A stretch of DNA of 64,000 nucleotides, from NCBI RefSeq assembly GCF_001752395.1, contig NZ_MKEK01000001.1, positions 3,141,509 to 3,205,508 of the forward strand. Reading direction: 5' to 3'. The notes under the pieces were generated by a model that did not search any database, was not told the origin of the DNA, and saw only the letters and a list, made by a program, of their open reading frames with translations. Position 1 is the first letter of the stretch; the number at the start of each line of letters is the position of its first letter. This document shows, piece after piece, positions 52,645-62,400 of this stretch. Source of the DNA: Rheinheimera salexigens. Lineage in GTDB: Bacteria > Pseudomonadota > Gammaproteobacteria > Enterobacterales > Alteromonadaceae. Both the position numbers and the translations under genes were made by a program.

Positions 52645-53445
52645 TTATAAACTACAACGCGGTGTTGCAGCTGTGGTTTTACGCTCATTATAGGTTTTCA
52701 TTGCTGCAGGCATTCTTTCCCGTAATGACGTTATACGATTTTGCGGTAATGGGTGGGTAGATAAAATTTCTGGTGTACCCGCACTACCTGCTGCTGCCAT
52801 ATTTTGCCACAGGTTAACCGCTTGTCTTGGTTCAAAACCGGCTTTGGCCATTAAGTCTAATCCCATAATGTCGGCTTCCGTTTCGTGAGCCCGACTAAAA
52901 GGTAAGGTCACGCCAATTTGCGCGCCTAAACCAAATGCTGCCATTAATTCGTTTTGGTATTGCACGTTGTACGCTTTCATTGCCGTGCTGCTTAAGGTTA
53001 GCGCAGTTTGCACAAACTGGTTAGTCGATAACCGTTCATTACTATGTCCTGCCATAACGTGGGCGATTTCATGGCCAACAACCGCGGCTAATTGCGCTTG
53101 GTTTTCTGCTACTTTTAATAAACCAGTATAAATACCAATTTTACCGCCTGGCAAAGCAAAGGCATTCACTTGTTCGCTGTCAAATACTACCACTTCCCAA
53201 TTTTGTCGTGAGTATTCTGACGGCGTGACATTAATTAATGCACCTGTTACACACTGCACATACTGAATAGTATTGCGATCTTTGGAAATGGGCGTTTCGG
53301 CTTTTAATTGTTCAAATGATTGTGCGCCCATTTTACTAAGCTCAGCATCATTAAATAACATAATTTGATTACGGCCGGTGGGCGATTGGACACATGCTGC
53401 TAATAATAAAACTGTTGCAGAAACCAGCGCCGTTGTTTTTAACAT
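52645..53445 (-). CDS. M48 family metallopeptidase lipoprotein (LoiP/YggG-like)
   Basis: Outer-membrane zinc protease of 266 residues. Lipobox LLAA-C puts the lipidated cysteine at 18. The zinc site is HEIAH at 125-129, with the third ligand in AHETEADIMGLDLMAKAGF (ExxxD). The family motif VNAFALPGGKIGIYTGLL precedes it, and STHPLPQNRITSLRERMP is near the end. These enzymes take part in envelope quality control. It lies between dnaJ and the Tat cassette on the same strand. Confidence 0.9.
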   Translation of the reverse strand: MLKTTALVSATVLLLAACVQSPTGRNQIMLFNDAELSKMGAQSFEQLKAETPISKDRNTIQYVQCVTGALINVTPSEYSRQNWEVVVFDSEQVNAFALPGGKIGIYTGLLKVAENQAQLAAVVGHEIAHVMAGHSNERLSTNQFVQTALTLSSTAMKAYNVQYQNELMAAFGLGAQIGVTLPFSRAHETEADIMGLDLMAKAGFEPRQAVNLWQNMAAAGSAGTPEILSTHPLPQNRITSLRERMPAAMKTYNERKTTAATPRCSL

Positions 53446-53512
53446 AGGTATATCCTTATGCTAGCTAAAATAGCTAATAGAAAATTGAGTATAGTTAATA
53501 TTATCGCTTAAC

Positions 53513-53543
53513 GAAAAAAAAACCACCCGAAGGTGGTTTTTTC
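53513..53543 (-). terminator. Intrinsic terminator after dnaJ
   Basis: AAAACCACC and GGTGGTTTT pair across a 4-base loop with T-runs in both directions, directly after the dnaJ stop. Confidence 0.85.
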
Positions 53544-53551
53544 TTAAACTT

Positions 53552-54691
53552 TTAACTAGTTAAGTCATCAAAAAACTTTTTTACACCATCAAAAAAGCCT
53601 TTAGATTTAGGGCGGTGTTTTGCTTCTGCATCACCGGCCATGCTGTCACCTAACTGGCGTAGTAACTCTTTTTGTTTGTCGCTAAGATTTACCGGTGTTT
53701 CGATAACCACTTTACATACTAAGTCACCTACGGCACCACCGCGAACGGATTGCACACCTTTACCACGTAAACGGAACATTTTTTCTGTTTGCGTTTCTGC
53801 CGGTACTTTTAACTTAAGCCGGCCATCAAGTGTGGGTACTTCAATCTCACCACCTAAAGCAGCTGTGGTAAAACTAAGCGGCACATCACAGTATAAGTTG
53901 CTACCTTCACGAACAAAAATGGCGTGTTCTCTTACATGCACTTGTACATATAAGTCACCTGCTGGAGCGCCATGCATACCCGCTTCGCCTTCGCCGGTTA
54001 AGCGAATGCGGTCGCCTGTATCAACGCCTGGCGGTATTTTCACCGATAGGGTTTTGGTCTTTTCAATTCGACCTTCGCCATGACATTTTTTACATGGGTC
54101 AGCAATAACTTTACCGCGGCCACTACAGGTTGGACAGGTTTGTTGCACAGCAAAGAAGCCTTGGCGCATAGTAACTTGACCAGCACCTTGACAGGTACCG
54201 CAAGACTTAGCCGAGGTGCCCTTCTTGGCGCCTGAACCATCACAAATATCACAGCTGGCCATTGTTGGTATTTTAATATCAACAGACTTACCACGAACAG
54301 CTTCTTCTAAACTTAATTCTAAGTTGTAGCGTAAATCTGATCCGCGTTGCGCTCTTGATTGTCCACGACGGCCACCGCCACCAAAGATATCACCAAACAC
54401 ATCACCAAAAATATCGCCAAAATCAGCATTTGAGCCACCGCCAAAACCACCAGCGCCACGATTAGGATTAACACCTTCATGACCAAAGCGATCATAGGCA
54501 GCTCGCTTTTGCTCATCCGACAATATCTCATAAGCTTCTTGGACTTCTTTAAACTGCTCCTCCATGGCCTTATCACCCTTAGTTCTATCAGGGTGTAATT
54601 TCATAGCGAGGCGTTTATAAGCCTTTTTGATATCTTTGTCGTCGGTATCTTTAGCGACACCTAATACTTCATAATAGTCACGCTTCGACAT
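53552..54691 (-). CDS. dnaJ: Chaperone protein DnaJ
   Basis: Hsp40 cochaperone that delivers substrates to DnaK and stimulates its ATPase. It has 379 residues: J domain with HPD at 33-35, Gly/Phe-rich region (about 75-115), a zinc domain with four CxxCxGxG repeats ([32 protein letters not shown]), and C-terminal substrate-binding domains. It is downstream of dnaK, with a 60-base gap that holds a hairpin. Confidence 0.98.
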   Translation of the reverse strand: MSKRDYYEVLGVAKDTDDKDIKKAYKRLAMKLHPDRTKGDKAMEEQFKEVQEAYEILSDEQKRAAYDRFGHEGVNPNRGAGGFGGGSNADFGDIFGDVFGDIFGGGGRRGQSRAQRGSDLRYNLELSLEEAVRGKSVDIKIPTMASCDICDGSGAKKGTSAKSCGTCQGAGQVTMRQGFFAVQQTCPTCSGRGKVIADPCKKCHGEGRIEKTKTLSVKIPPGVDTGDRIRLTGEGEAGMHGAPAGDLYVQVHVREHAIFVREGSNLYCDVPLSFTTAALGGEIEVPTLDGRLKLKVPAETQTEKMFRLRGKGVQSVRGGAVGDLVCKVVIETPVNLSDKQKELLRQLGDSMAGDAEAKHRPKSKGFFDGVKKFFDDLTS

Positions 54692-54718
54692 AGGTTAGTG
54701 CTAACTTCTTATGTTGAG

Positions 54719-54738
54719 GGGCTGAGTAAACTCAGCCC
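54719..54738 (-). other. Hairpin in the dnaK-dnaJ intergenic region
   Basis: GGGCTGAGT and ACTCAGCCC pair perfectly around two bases. No T-run follows on the minus strand, so it is more likely an RNA-processing or stability element that sets the DnaK/DnaJ ratio than a full terminator. Confidence 0.5.
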
Positions 54739-54751
54739 AGTTAAACTTAAC

Positions 54752-56662
54752 TTACTTCTTGTCGTCTTTAACTTCTTCAAACTCAGCGTCAACAACGTCG
54801 TCATTTGAATCAGCTTGCTGGCCGGCATCACCTTGTTCGGTTTGCGCTTTAGCTTGAGCGGCTTCCATTAACTTTTGCGAAGCTTCTATTAACGCTTGAG
54901 ACTTTTCATCAATAGCTTCTTTATCACCGCTTTTTAACACAGCTTCTAAATCAGTAATTGCCGTCTCAATAGCTGTTTTATCTTCAGCCGCTAAATTATC
55001 GCCAACTTCTTCTAATTGCTTACGCGTTGCATGCACCATGGCATCAGCTTGGTTACGTGTTTGTACTAACTCTTCAAACTTTTTATCGTCTTCAGCATGC
55101 GCTTCGGCATCACGTACCATTGCTTCAACTTCTTCATCCGTTAAACCTGAGTTGGCTTTAATGGTGATTTTTTGCTCTTTATTGGTTTCTTTGTCTTTAG
55201 CCGACACATGTAAGATACCATCAGCATCTAAATCGAATGTTACTTCGATTTGTGGCTCGCCACGACGACCACCACGAATACCTTCTAGGTTAAACTGACC
55301 CAAAGATTTGTTATCAGACGAACGCTTACGTTCACCTTGTAACACATGGATAGTTACCGCAGATTGGTTATCTTCAGCCGTTGAGAACACTTGCGACTTC
55401 TTGGTAGGAATCGTGGTGTTTTTCTCAATTAGCGCTGTCATTACGCTACCCATAGTTTCGATACCTAACGATAATGGCGTAACGTCTAATAATAAAACGT
55501 CAGTCACATCACCTGATAATACCGCACCTTGAATTGCCGCACCTACTGCAACTGCTTCGTCTGGGTTAACGTCTTTACGTGGCTCTTTACCAAAGAAAGC
55601 AGTTACCACTTCTTGCACTTTAGGCATACGTGTTTGGCCACCAACTAAAATAATGTCGTTGATGTCGCCTACACTTAAATCAGCATCTTTTAATGCTTGT
55701 TTTAATGGCTCTAAGGTACGTTGAATCAAATCATCAAGTAACGATTCTAATTTAGCGCGCGTTACTTTAATGTTTAAGTGTTTTGGACCTGATGCATCAG
55801 CTGTGATGTATGGCAGGTTCACTTCAGTTTGTGATGCTGAAGACAGTTCAATTTTCGCTTTTTCTGCAGACTCTTTTAAGCGCTGCATTGCTAGCGGATC
55901 ATTTTTCAAGTCAAAGCCTTGCTCTTTCTTGAACTCTTCAACTAAATAGTTGATTAAACGGTTATCAAAGTCTTCACCACCTAAGTGGGTATCACCGTTA
56001 GTGGCTAATACTTCAAAGGTTTGCTCGCCGTCTAAGTCATCAATCTCAATGATTGAAATATCGAAAGTACCACCACCTAAGTCATATACTGCAACTTTAG
56101 TGTCGCCTTTCTTCTTATCCATACCGTAAGCTAATGCTGCAGCTGTTGGTTCGTTGATAATACGTTTAACATCTAAACCCGCGATACGGCCCGCATCTTT
56201 AGTTGCTTGACGTTGCGCATCGTTAAAGTAGGCAGGAACCGTAATAACTGCTGCTGTTACCGGTTCACCTAAATAATCTTCAGCGGTTTTTTTCATCTTT
56301 TTCAACACTTCGGCTGAAATTTGTGGTGCCGCTAATTTTTTACCTTTAACTTCAACCCACGCATCACCATTATCAGCCTTAACAATTGCAAAAGGCATGA
56401 TCTTAATATCACGTTGTACTTCTTCGTCTTCAAACCGACGACCAATTAAGCGCTTAATTGCGAACAAGGTATTTTTAGGGTTGGTTACCGCTTGGCGTTT
56501 CGCCGGCTGACCTACTAAAACTTCACCGTCTTCGGCATAAGCAATAATCGAAGGTGTAGTACGTGTACCCTCAGCATTTTCTAATACGCGAGGCTTATCG
56601 CCATCAAGTATTGCTACACAAGAGTTCGTTGTACCTAAATCTATACCAATAATTCTACCCAT
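54752..56662 (-). CDS. dnaK: Chaperone protein DnaK (Hsp70)
   Basis: ATP-dependent Hsp70 that binds exposed hydrophobic segments. It has 636 residues: [18 protein letters not shown] at the N-terminus, the ATPase domain with [19 protein letters not shown] and [13 protein letters not shown], the interdomain [15 protein letters not shown], the peptide-binding domain and an acidic disordered tail ([25 protein letters not shown]). A sigma-32-type promoter lies upstream. Confidence 0.99.
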   Translation of the reverse strand: MGRIIGIDLGTTNSCVAILDGDKPRVLENAEGTRTTPSIIAYAEDGEVLVGQPAKRQAVTNPKNTLFAIKRLIGRRFEDEEVQRDIKIMPFAIVKADNGDAWVEVKGKKLAAPQISAEVLKKMKKTAEDYLGEPVTAAVITVPAYFNDAQRQATKDAGRIAGLDVKRIINEPTAAALAYGMDKKKGDTKVAVYDLGGGTFDISIIEIDDLDGEQTFEVLATNGDTHLGGEDFDNRLINYLVEEFKKEQGFDLKNDPLAMQRLKESAEKAKIELSSASQTEVNLPYITADASGPKHLNIKVTRAKLESLLDDLIQRTLEPLKQALKDADLSVGDINDIILVGGQTRMPKVQEVVTAFFGKEPRKDVNPDEAVAVGAAIQGAVLSGDVTDVLLLDVTPLSLGIETMGSVMTALIEKNTTIPTKKSQVFSTAEDNQSAVTIHVLQGERKRSSDNKSLGQFNLEGIRGGRRGEPQIEVTFDLDADGILHVSAKDKETNKEQKITIKANSGLTDEEVEAMVRDAEAHAEDDKKFEELVQTRNQADAMVHATRKQLEEVGDNLAAEDKTAIETAITDLEAVLKSGDKEAIDEKSQALIEASQKLMEAAQAKAQTEQGDAGQQADSNDDVVDAEFEEVKDDKK

Positions 56663-56713
56663 AACTGCTCTCCACTTATATTCTGAACAATTAAAAATTG
56701 CGTTGAACAGTTA

Positions 56714-56740
56714 ATGGGGATAGGCCTTGTTTCATTCAAG
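56714..56740 (-). promoter_or_regulatory. Sigma-32-type heat-shock promoter of dnaK
   Basis: On the minus strand CTTGAA (56735-56740) and CCCCAT (56714-56719) are separated by 15 bases, an excellent match to the heat-shock consensus. It is about 50 bases ahead of dnaK. Confidence 0.85.
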
Positions 56741-56895
56741 GTTATTTGACTAAAAAATTTTGTTTTGTGATGAAAATTGCTGAAATATCTATTGTTGCAG
56801 CTAAATTCAGCCCTTTAATCGTAAAAACGGTTAACTTCTGCTAGGCGACCTGACTATAATGACCACCACCGTTTAGCTAAGAAATAGGTTATTTT

Positions 56896-57405
56896 ATGCC
56901 ATTACTGGATAGTTTTACCGTCGACCATACCATTATGAAAGCACCTGCCGTTCGCATTGCTAAAAAGATGCATACGCCTAAGGGTGATGCTATTACGGTA
57001 TTTGATTTGCGTTTTTGTGTGCCTAACGAAGAAATTTTGTCAGAAAAAGGCATTCATACTTTAGAGCATTTATTTGCTGGTTTTATGCGTGAGCACTTAA
57101 ATAGCCAGCAGGTAGAAATTATTGATATTTCACCTATGGGCTGTCGCACTGGCTTTTATATGAGCTTAATTGGCACGCCAGATGAGTCAACTGTCGCCAC
57201 GGCGTGGCAAGCAGCTATGCAAGATGTATTAAACGTGACTAAGCAAAGCGATATTCCTGAGCTGAATATTTATCAGTGTGGTACGGCACAAATGCATTCT
57301 TTAGATGAAGCCAAGCAAATTGCAGCAGATATTATTGCTCGTGGTGTTGGTGTTAATCAAAACGATGAATTAGCGCTACCAGACGCTATATTAAATACGC
57401 TGTAA
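56896..57405 (+). CDS. luxS: S-ribosylhomocysteine lyase (AI-2 synthase)
   Basis: Splits S-ribosylhomocysteine into homocysteine and DPD, the precursor of autoinducer-2. It has 169 residues. The metal-binding HTLEH is at 54-58, the catalytic cysteine is in [11 protein letters not shown], and the third metal-ligand cysteine is in [14 protein letters not shown]. It is divergent from dnaK and followed by an array of hairpins. Confidence 0.97.
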   Translation: MPLLDSFTVDHTIMKAPAVRIAKKMHTPKGDAITVFDLRFCVPNEEILSEKGIHTLEHLFAGFMREHLNSQQVEIIDISPMGCRTGFYMSLIGTPDESTVATAWQAAMQDVLNVTKQSDIPELNIYQCGTAQMHSLDEAKQIAADIIARGVGVNQNDELALPDAILNTL

Positions 57406-57413
57406 GCCAAGCC

Positions 57414-57517
57414 CTTACTTAGCAACGACAACAAGTCGTTGCTAAGTAAGCTGTAACAAGTTCGCAAAGCGAACAGTCACTAGCGCTTACAGCGCGGTTA
57501 CCGTTGCCATAGGCAAC
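57414..57517. repeat. Array of four perfect hairpins after luxS
   Basis: Four perfect stems follow one another: a 16-bp stem (57414-57429 / 57435-57450, beginning CTTACTTAGCAACGAC), GTTCGC-AAA-GCGAAC (57460-57474), GCGCT-TAC-AGCGC (57483-57495) and GTTGCC-ATA-GGCAAC (57503-57517). AGTCACT recurs between and after them. The first may end luxS transcription though it lacks a T-run. The set resembles a composite of short palindromic repeats between convergent genes. Confidence 0.65.
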
Positions 57518-57544
57518 TAGTCACTTCTATGTTATATCTCAACA

Positions 57545-60349
57545 CTAGTTTGCACACGCATCCAGCAAGTAAGCAATATGCTGATATTCAATGCCGCTAT
57601 GCTTAGATAACCCTATCTCACAACTCCGGCTAGTTGACACCCCTTGCGTACAGGCTTGAACTTGCGGCTGTAATGACTCTAACGCTGACGCATTGAGCTC
57701 TGGCAACACAAAACCCTTATCACCGGCAAAACCACAACAGCTAATGCCTTCTGGGATCACAACCTGATCAGTACAAGCAGTTAATAATTGCTTTAACTTC
57801 TCGGCATGGCCTAGTTGGCTGGCACTACAAGTCACATGTAACGCTATTGGCGTATTAAGCTGGGTTAACTGCAATTTAGGCAGAACAAAATCCACTAAAA
57901 AATCGACGCTATCGCTAATGTTCAAACGAGCGTCTAGCTTGCCCGTTAAGGTTAAACTGCATGGGCTAGTATCAGATAACACCGGCAATCGGCCGTTATC
58001 ACTCACCTGTAGTAACCATTGTTCTAACTGCTGTTGTTTTTGGCCAGCAGCAGCAAACTGGCCTTTAGATTGAAACGGCATACCACAGCATTGGTTATCT
58101 AAGCCTTCGGCCATAATAAGCTGGTAACCGGCTTTAGCTAATAACGCTTGCATCACCTGAATTAAGCTGCGTTTATCTTTACTGTTAGCCGCCGGTGCCA
58201 TGACCCGCCCCGAGCAACTAGCGAAGTAAATCACGGGGATGAGATCGACATTATTTTGGCTAGGCTGTTGTTGCAAACTTGTGTCAGAACCCGCTTTGGT
58301 ACAAGAGCTTAAGCTAGCAAGCTCGCTCGACTTCATATAGTGCGCCGTGGGCATAGCGTTATGCCAAAACGGTAATAACTTTTGTAGTGTGTTGCCAACG
58401 CTTAACCCGAGCCGGGCAGTTTGGGCTACAGTAGAAAACCGCGAGGCGATAACTTTCGCCAGCCCTTGCCAGCGGGTATTGTTTTTAGCCCGTAATTGAC
58501 GAGTTAAGTCACCGGTATTAATCCCTACCGGACAAGCGGTACTGCACATACCACAAGCGGCACAAGTGTCATTGCCCTGATATTCATAGGCTTGTTGCAG
58601 TTGTTTTAACCGTGCTTTATCAGCACCACTGCGGGTTAAGCTGGCAATTTCCCGCTGCACCACTATGCGTTGGCGTGGTGTTAATGTCAGCTTGCGCGAT
58701 GGACAGACTGGCTCACAAAAACCACATTCAATGCATTTATCCACTAACGGATCGGTTGCCGGTAGCGGCTTTAAATTCTGCAGATGAATTTGGCTATTAT
58801 GGCTGAGCACTACATCTGGATTAAGAATAGCTTTTGGATCTAGCAAGTGTTTAATTTGCCACATAAGTTGATACGCTTCTTCGCCCCACTCTAGCTCAAC
58901 AAAAGGCGTCATATTACGCCCAGTGCCATGCTCGGCTTTAAGTGAGCCGCCAAACTCTACAGCGACTAAATGCGCGACATCTTGCATAAAGGCAGCGTAT
59001 CTTGCTACCTCGGCTGTATCAGCAAAGCCTTGGGTAAACACAAAGTGTAAATTGCCCTCTAAGGCATGACCAAAAATAATCGCTTCATTATACTGATACT
59101 TATCAAATAATTGCTGCAAGCGTAATACGCCTGCGGCGAGTTGAGCAATTGGAAATGTCACATCTTCAATAATCACTGTAGTGCCCGTTTCTCGCACTGC
59201 GCCTACTGCGGGAAAGGTGCCTTTACGAATGGCCCATAGCTGATTATAGATTTTGGGGTCAGTGCTAAACGGTACTTTTTGTTCTAATAAATAGCCCTGA
59301 AGGGCGACATTTATCTGCTGTATTTGCTGCTGCAATAAACTGGCTGACGCTGCGGTGGTTTCAATCAGTAAAGCACTAGCCGAAACGGATAAGTTTTTTA
59401 CCCAATCTGGCATGCCGGCTTTATGCTCGATTGATCGTAAACTGCGTCTATCAAGCAATTCTACTGCCGCTACCGGTTGTTGCTTTAACACCGTAACGGC
59501 ATGACAGCACTGCTCGATATCGGGAAAAACCAGTAATGCACTGGCGCGATGAGGATAATCTGGCACTGTATTTAAGGTTACAGAACTAATAAAGCCTAAG
59601 CAGCCTTCAGAGCCGACCATTAGATGAATTAAAATATCGATAGGATCAGTAAATTCAGTAAGTGCATTAAGTGAAAAACCGGTGGTATTTTTTAAGCGAT
59701 ATTTATGCTGAATTTTTTGTAGTAACAGCGTATTAGCTCGGGTTTGCTCGGCCAGTTGGCCTAATGCCGTTAATAAACTGGCATGACTTTGTCGAAATGC
59801 TGCAACAGTTGGGCCATCTTCAGTGTCTAAAATGCTGCCATCAAATAACACTACACGCATACCCGCTAAGGTTTGAAAGCTATTGTGTGCCGTACCACAA
59901 CACATGCCGCTGGCATTGTTGGCGATAATACCGCCAATTTTACAGCTATTGATCGAAGCAGGATCAGGGCCAATTTTACGCTGAAACTTGCGCAATACGC
60001 TATTGGCGTCATTACCGATCACACCTGGCTGCAAGCGAATTTGTTCACCTAAGCCACGTACTTCGCGTTGTTGCCAATTTTCACCCAGTACAATTAATAC
60101 AGAATCGGTTATTGCTTGCCCAGACAAACTGGTGCCAGCAGCACGAAAAGTAATGGCCACCTGATGCTGATGCGCTAGTTTAATCAGGCTAACCACTTCG
60201 GCTTCGGTTTCTACTCGCAACACTAACTTGGGTAATAACCGATAAAAACTGGCGTCTGTTCCATACGCTAAGGTTGCAATAGCATCATCAAAATAACGCT
60301 CAGCAGGAATTAATTGTTTTACAGACTGAATAAACGGCGGCGACAACAT
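57545..60349 (-). CDS. FAD/Fe-S D-lactate dehydrogenase (Dld-II/YdiJ-like)
   Basis: Two-part oxidoreductase of 934 residues. The N-terminal FAD-binding (FAD_binding_4) domain has FRAAGTSLSGQA and IGGIIANNASGMCCG, followed by the FAD-linked oxidase C-terminal domain with HALEGNLHFVF and AEHGTGRNMTPFVELEWG. Two ferredoxin-type clusters follow (CIECGFCEPVCPSRKLTLTPRQR and CAACGMCSTACPVGINTG), then a CCG-type domain (CCGMPFQSKG and SCCGFAGDKG). Length and organisation match Shewanella Dld-II, which oxidises D-lactate and feeds electrons to the quinone pool; a 2-hydroxyglutarate role as in YdiJ is possible. Confidence 0.85.
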   Translation of the reverse strand: MLSPPFIQSVKQLIPAERYFDDAIATLAYGTDASFYRLLPKLVLRVETEAEVVSLIKLAHQHQVAITFRAAGTSLSGQAITDSVLIVLGENWQQREVRGLGEQIRLQPGVIGNDANSVLRKFQRKIGPDPASINSCKIGGIIANNASGMCCGTAHNSFQTLAGMRVVLFDGSILDTEDGPTVAAFRQSHASLLTALGQLAEQTRANTLLLQKIQHKYRLKNTTGFSLNALTEFTDPIDILIHLMVGSEGCLGFISSVTLNTVPDYPHRASALLVFPDIEQCCHAVTVLKQQPVAAVELLDRRSLRSIEHKAGMPDWVKNLSVSASALLIETTAASASLLQQQIQQINVALQGYLLEQKVPFSTDPKIYNQLWAIRKGTFPAVGAVRETGTTVIIEDVTFPIAQLAAGVLRLQQLFDKYQYNEAIIFGHALEGNLHFVFTQGFADTAEVARYAAFMQDVAHLVAVEFGGSLKAEHGTGRNMTPFVELEWGEEAYQLMWQIKHLLDPKAILNPDVVLSHNSQIHLQNLKPLPATDPLVDKCIECGFCEPVCPSRKLTLTPRQRIVVQREIASLTRSGADKARLKQLQQAYEYQGNDTCAACGMCSTACPVGINTGDLTRQLRAKNNTRWQGLAKVIASRFSTVAQTARLGLSVGNTLQKLLPFWHNAMPTAHYMKSSELASLSSCTKAGSDTSLQQQPSQNNVDLIPVIYFASCSGRVMAPAANSKDKRSLIQVMQALLAKAGYQLIMAEGLDNQCCGMPFQSKGQFAAAGQKQQQLEQWLLQVSDNGRLPVLSDTSPCSLTLTGKLDARLNISDSVDFLVDFVLPKLQLTQLNTPIALHVTCSASQLGHAEKLKQLLTACTDQVVIPEGISCCGFAGDKGFVLPELNASALESLQPQVQACTQGVSTSRSCEIGLSKHSGIEYQHIAYLLDACAN

Positions 60350-60562
60350 CTAGACCTCAAATGACTAACTTACAGCGACACTAACTGATAGTAAGCATTC
60401 TACGTTGGCTTGTATAAGGTTTTGTATCAAAAACTGTGGAAGGACGAGTTTTTAAGCTGAGTTATAGCATTAATAAGCTACAACTATTTAAAGTAAAGCT
60501 GCTGTATTTTAAATCTAGCTGTGTTTAAACAGCACTTATAAAAATAAGCCTTTATAAACAAC

Positions 60563-60602
60563 AAAACCTTGCTTAGTTGGTAATAAAACTAAGCAAGGTT
60601 TT
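60563..60602 (-). terminator. Terminator after grpE
   Basis: A 16-bp perfect stem (60563-60578 with 60587-60602, arms AAAACCTTGCTTAGTT and its complement, 8-base loop). T-runs occur at both ends. It lies in the 293-bp gap between grpE and the D-lactate dehydrogenase gene, which otherwise holds nothing I recognise. Confidence 0.75.
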
Positions 60603-60642
60603 TAATTAAGCAAAATAAGCTGTCTTACTTATTCATGGACGC

Positions 60643-61215
60643 TTATTCAGGAGCTTTTGCGACACCTACCATGGCTGGACGTAATAAACGACCATTTAAT
60701 TCATAGCCTTTTTGCATCACAAAAGTGACCGTGTTTGGCGCAAATTCTGTGGTTGGCATAGTGGTCATAGCTTCATGAAACTCAGGGTTAAATGGCTCGC
60801 CTTGTGGATTAATTTGATTAACACCATATTTAGCCACGACATCTAAAAAGCCTTTTAAGGTTAAATCGACACCTTCAACAAAACCTTTCAGTTGTTCATT
60901 GTCGCGATCAACAAATTCTAGTGCGCGCTCTAAGTTATCAGCAACAGATAACAAATCAGCGGCAAACTTTTCTAAAGCAAATTTATGTGCTTTTTCTACA
61001 TCTAGGCTGGCACGGCGACGAGTATTCTCTGCGTCAGCTTTGATCCGCAGCATTAAATCTTTTTGCTCAGCCAATTGCGCTTGCGCTTGATTTAAATCTG
61101 TTTCTAATTTAGTAATAATATCTTGCTCAGCCGATAACTCTACTGTTTCGGCTTGTTCGTTTACTGGCTGGGTTTGCTCAGCATTTACGTCGTTCGGCTG
61201 TTGTTGCTCTGTCAT
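60643..61215 (-). CDS. grpE: Nucleotide exchange factor GrpE
   Basis: Releases ADP from DnaK. It has 190 residues: an acidic, Gln/Glu-rich N-terminus, a long coiled coil (DIITKLETDLNQAQAQLAEQKDLMLRIKADAENTRRRA), and the C-terminal beta domain (NPEFHEAMTTMPTTEFAPNTVTFVMQKGYELNGRLLRPAMVGVAK). It is 42 bases after hrcA and forms an operon with it. Confidence 0.97.
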   Translation of the reverse strand: MTEQQQPNDVNAEQTQPVNEQAETVELSAEQDIITKLETDLNQAQAQLAEQKDLMLRIKADAENTRRRASLDVEKAHKFALEKFAADLLSVADNLERALEFVDRDNEQLKGFVEGVDLTLKGFLDVVAKYGVNQINPQGEPFNPEFHEAMTTMPTTEFAPNTVTFVMQKGYELNGRLLRPAMVGVAKAPE

Positions 61216-61257
61216 GTGTTGCTACTCCCAAATTAAGTAGGTGTATTATGGGGATAC

Positions 61258-62274
61258 TTATTGCCGATTCAAGTGCAAACTTAATTGTCTGGCACAAGCG
61301 CTAACCAGCGGAATTAATCGACCATAATCCATTCTTCTATGTCCAAGTAAAGCAACGAATCGCTGCGGTTCAGCCTGACAACGTTGCGCTATAATACTTA
61401 CATTTGCCAGTTCAGCAAAACCTGACTCTTTGCCTAACAATAACTTAGGATGACCATCTTTGGTTATTGTCTGTAGCAGTGACATTAATCCATCCGGATA
61501 TTCTAACAGCTGCATCACTTGTTGTAAGGCCGGGCTTTGCTGATAATCAGGTGTTAATAACAGTTGATGTTGGCCAAATATAATCGGTTTATGTTGTTGT
61601 AACTCATCTAAACTTAATTGACCTAACACTTTACGCAATAAACTTTGGCATAAATCACTTTCGTTACGTACCACATTACCTAAGCGCTCTATACCTTCTT
61701 GCCATTGACCGCCACTGAGTGCGGCATTCAATAAACATAAAACCTTACTTAAAGTGGCACTATCAATGGCATGCTCGCAGTGCAACACTCGATGCAGAAT
61801 ATCGCCATCTTCATCTATTACCACTAACAGTAAGCGATCACTGGCTAAACGCACTAAATCAATTTGTCGAACCATCCGACCTTCCGCTTTAGGAGCGCTA
61901 ATAATCGCGACAAAACCGGTTAAGTTAGTCAGTAACTGTCCAGCTTGTTGACATAATAATGATACTGGCAATTGCGCAGTCAGCTTGCGTTGTAACTCAG
62001 TACTCCACATGGCTGAAAGCGGCTGTAACCGCATCATTTTATCAATAAATAAGCGAATACCCTTAGTTGTGGGAATTCGGCCAGCAGAAGTATGCGGCGA
62101 ACGAATTAAGCCTTCCTGCTCAAGTAGTACCATCGAATTACGAACCGTGGCGGAGCTTACTGCTAACTCGGCATGCTGCGCCAACAGTTTAGACGAAACC
62201 GGCTGGCCATCTAATAAGTACTGCTCAACAATCAACTTCAGTATTAGCTCAGAGCGATTTAGCGGTAACGTCAT
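61258..62274 (-). CDS. hrcA: Heat-inducible transcription repressor HrcA
   Basis: Repressor of class I heat-shock genes that binds CIRCE operators. It has 338 residues. The winged-helix N-terminus is clear: SELILKLIVEQYLLDGQPVSSKLLAQHAELAVSSATVRNSMVLLEQEGLIRSPHTSAGRIPTTKG. The GAF-like C-terminal domain follows (SLLQTITKDGHPKLLLGKESGFAELANVSIIAQRC). I take the ATG at 62274, with GGAAG 5 bases upstream, over the ATG at 62292. HrcA is not found in E. coli and is less usual in gammaproteobacteria. A sigma-32-like promoter lies ahead of it. Confidence 0.93.
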   Translation of the reverse strand: MTLPLNRSELILKLIVEQYLLDGQPVSSKLLAQHAELAVSSATVRNSMVLLEQEGLIRSPHTSAGRIPTTKGIRLFIDKMMRLQPLSAMWSTELQRKLTAQLPVSLLCQQAGQLLTNLTGFVAIISAPKAEGRMVRQIDLVRLASDRLLLVVIDEDGDILHRVLHCEHAIDSATLSKVLCLLNAALSGGQWQEGIERLGNVVRNESDLCQSLLRKVLGQLSLDELQQHKPIIFGQHQLLLTPDYQQSPALQQVMQLLEYPDGLMSLLQTITKDGHPKLLLGKESGFAELANVSIIAQRCQAEPQRFVALLGHRRMDYGRLIPLVSACARQLSLHLNRQ

Positions 62275-62305
62275 GCCTACTTCCTGATACAAATGTAAGC
62301 TTTAT

Positions 62306-62331
62306 ATGGGGGCAGTTATTACTGAAACAAG
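62306..62331 (-). promoter_or_regulatory. Sigma-32-type promoter of hrcA-grpE
   Basis: On the minus strand CTTGTT (62326-62331) and CCCCAT (62306-62311, followed by AT) are 14 bases apart, a good match to the heat-shock consensus. No CIRCE inverted repeat is present here. Confidence 0.75.
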
Positions 62332-62400
62332 CCATAAATGCGACTAGTGTCTGACTAACGCTGCGGCTATACTGGCTAAATGCTGTGTAAGGAAACTACT

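Noticed and set aside
54694..54705. GTTAGTGCTAAC near dnaJ as a CIRCE half site
   Set aside because: Only a short dyad with a 2-base spacer; a CIRCE needs 9-bp arms separated by 9 bases.
57414..57517. Hairpin array as a CRISPR
   Set aside because: The stems differ in sequence and there are no regular direct repeats with spacers, nor cas genes.
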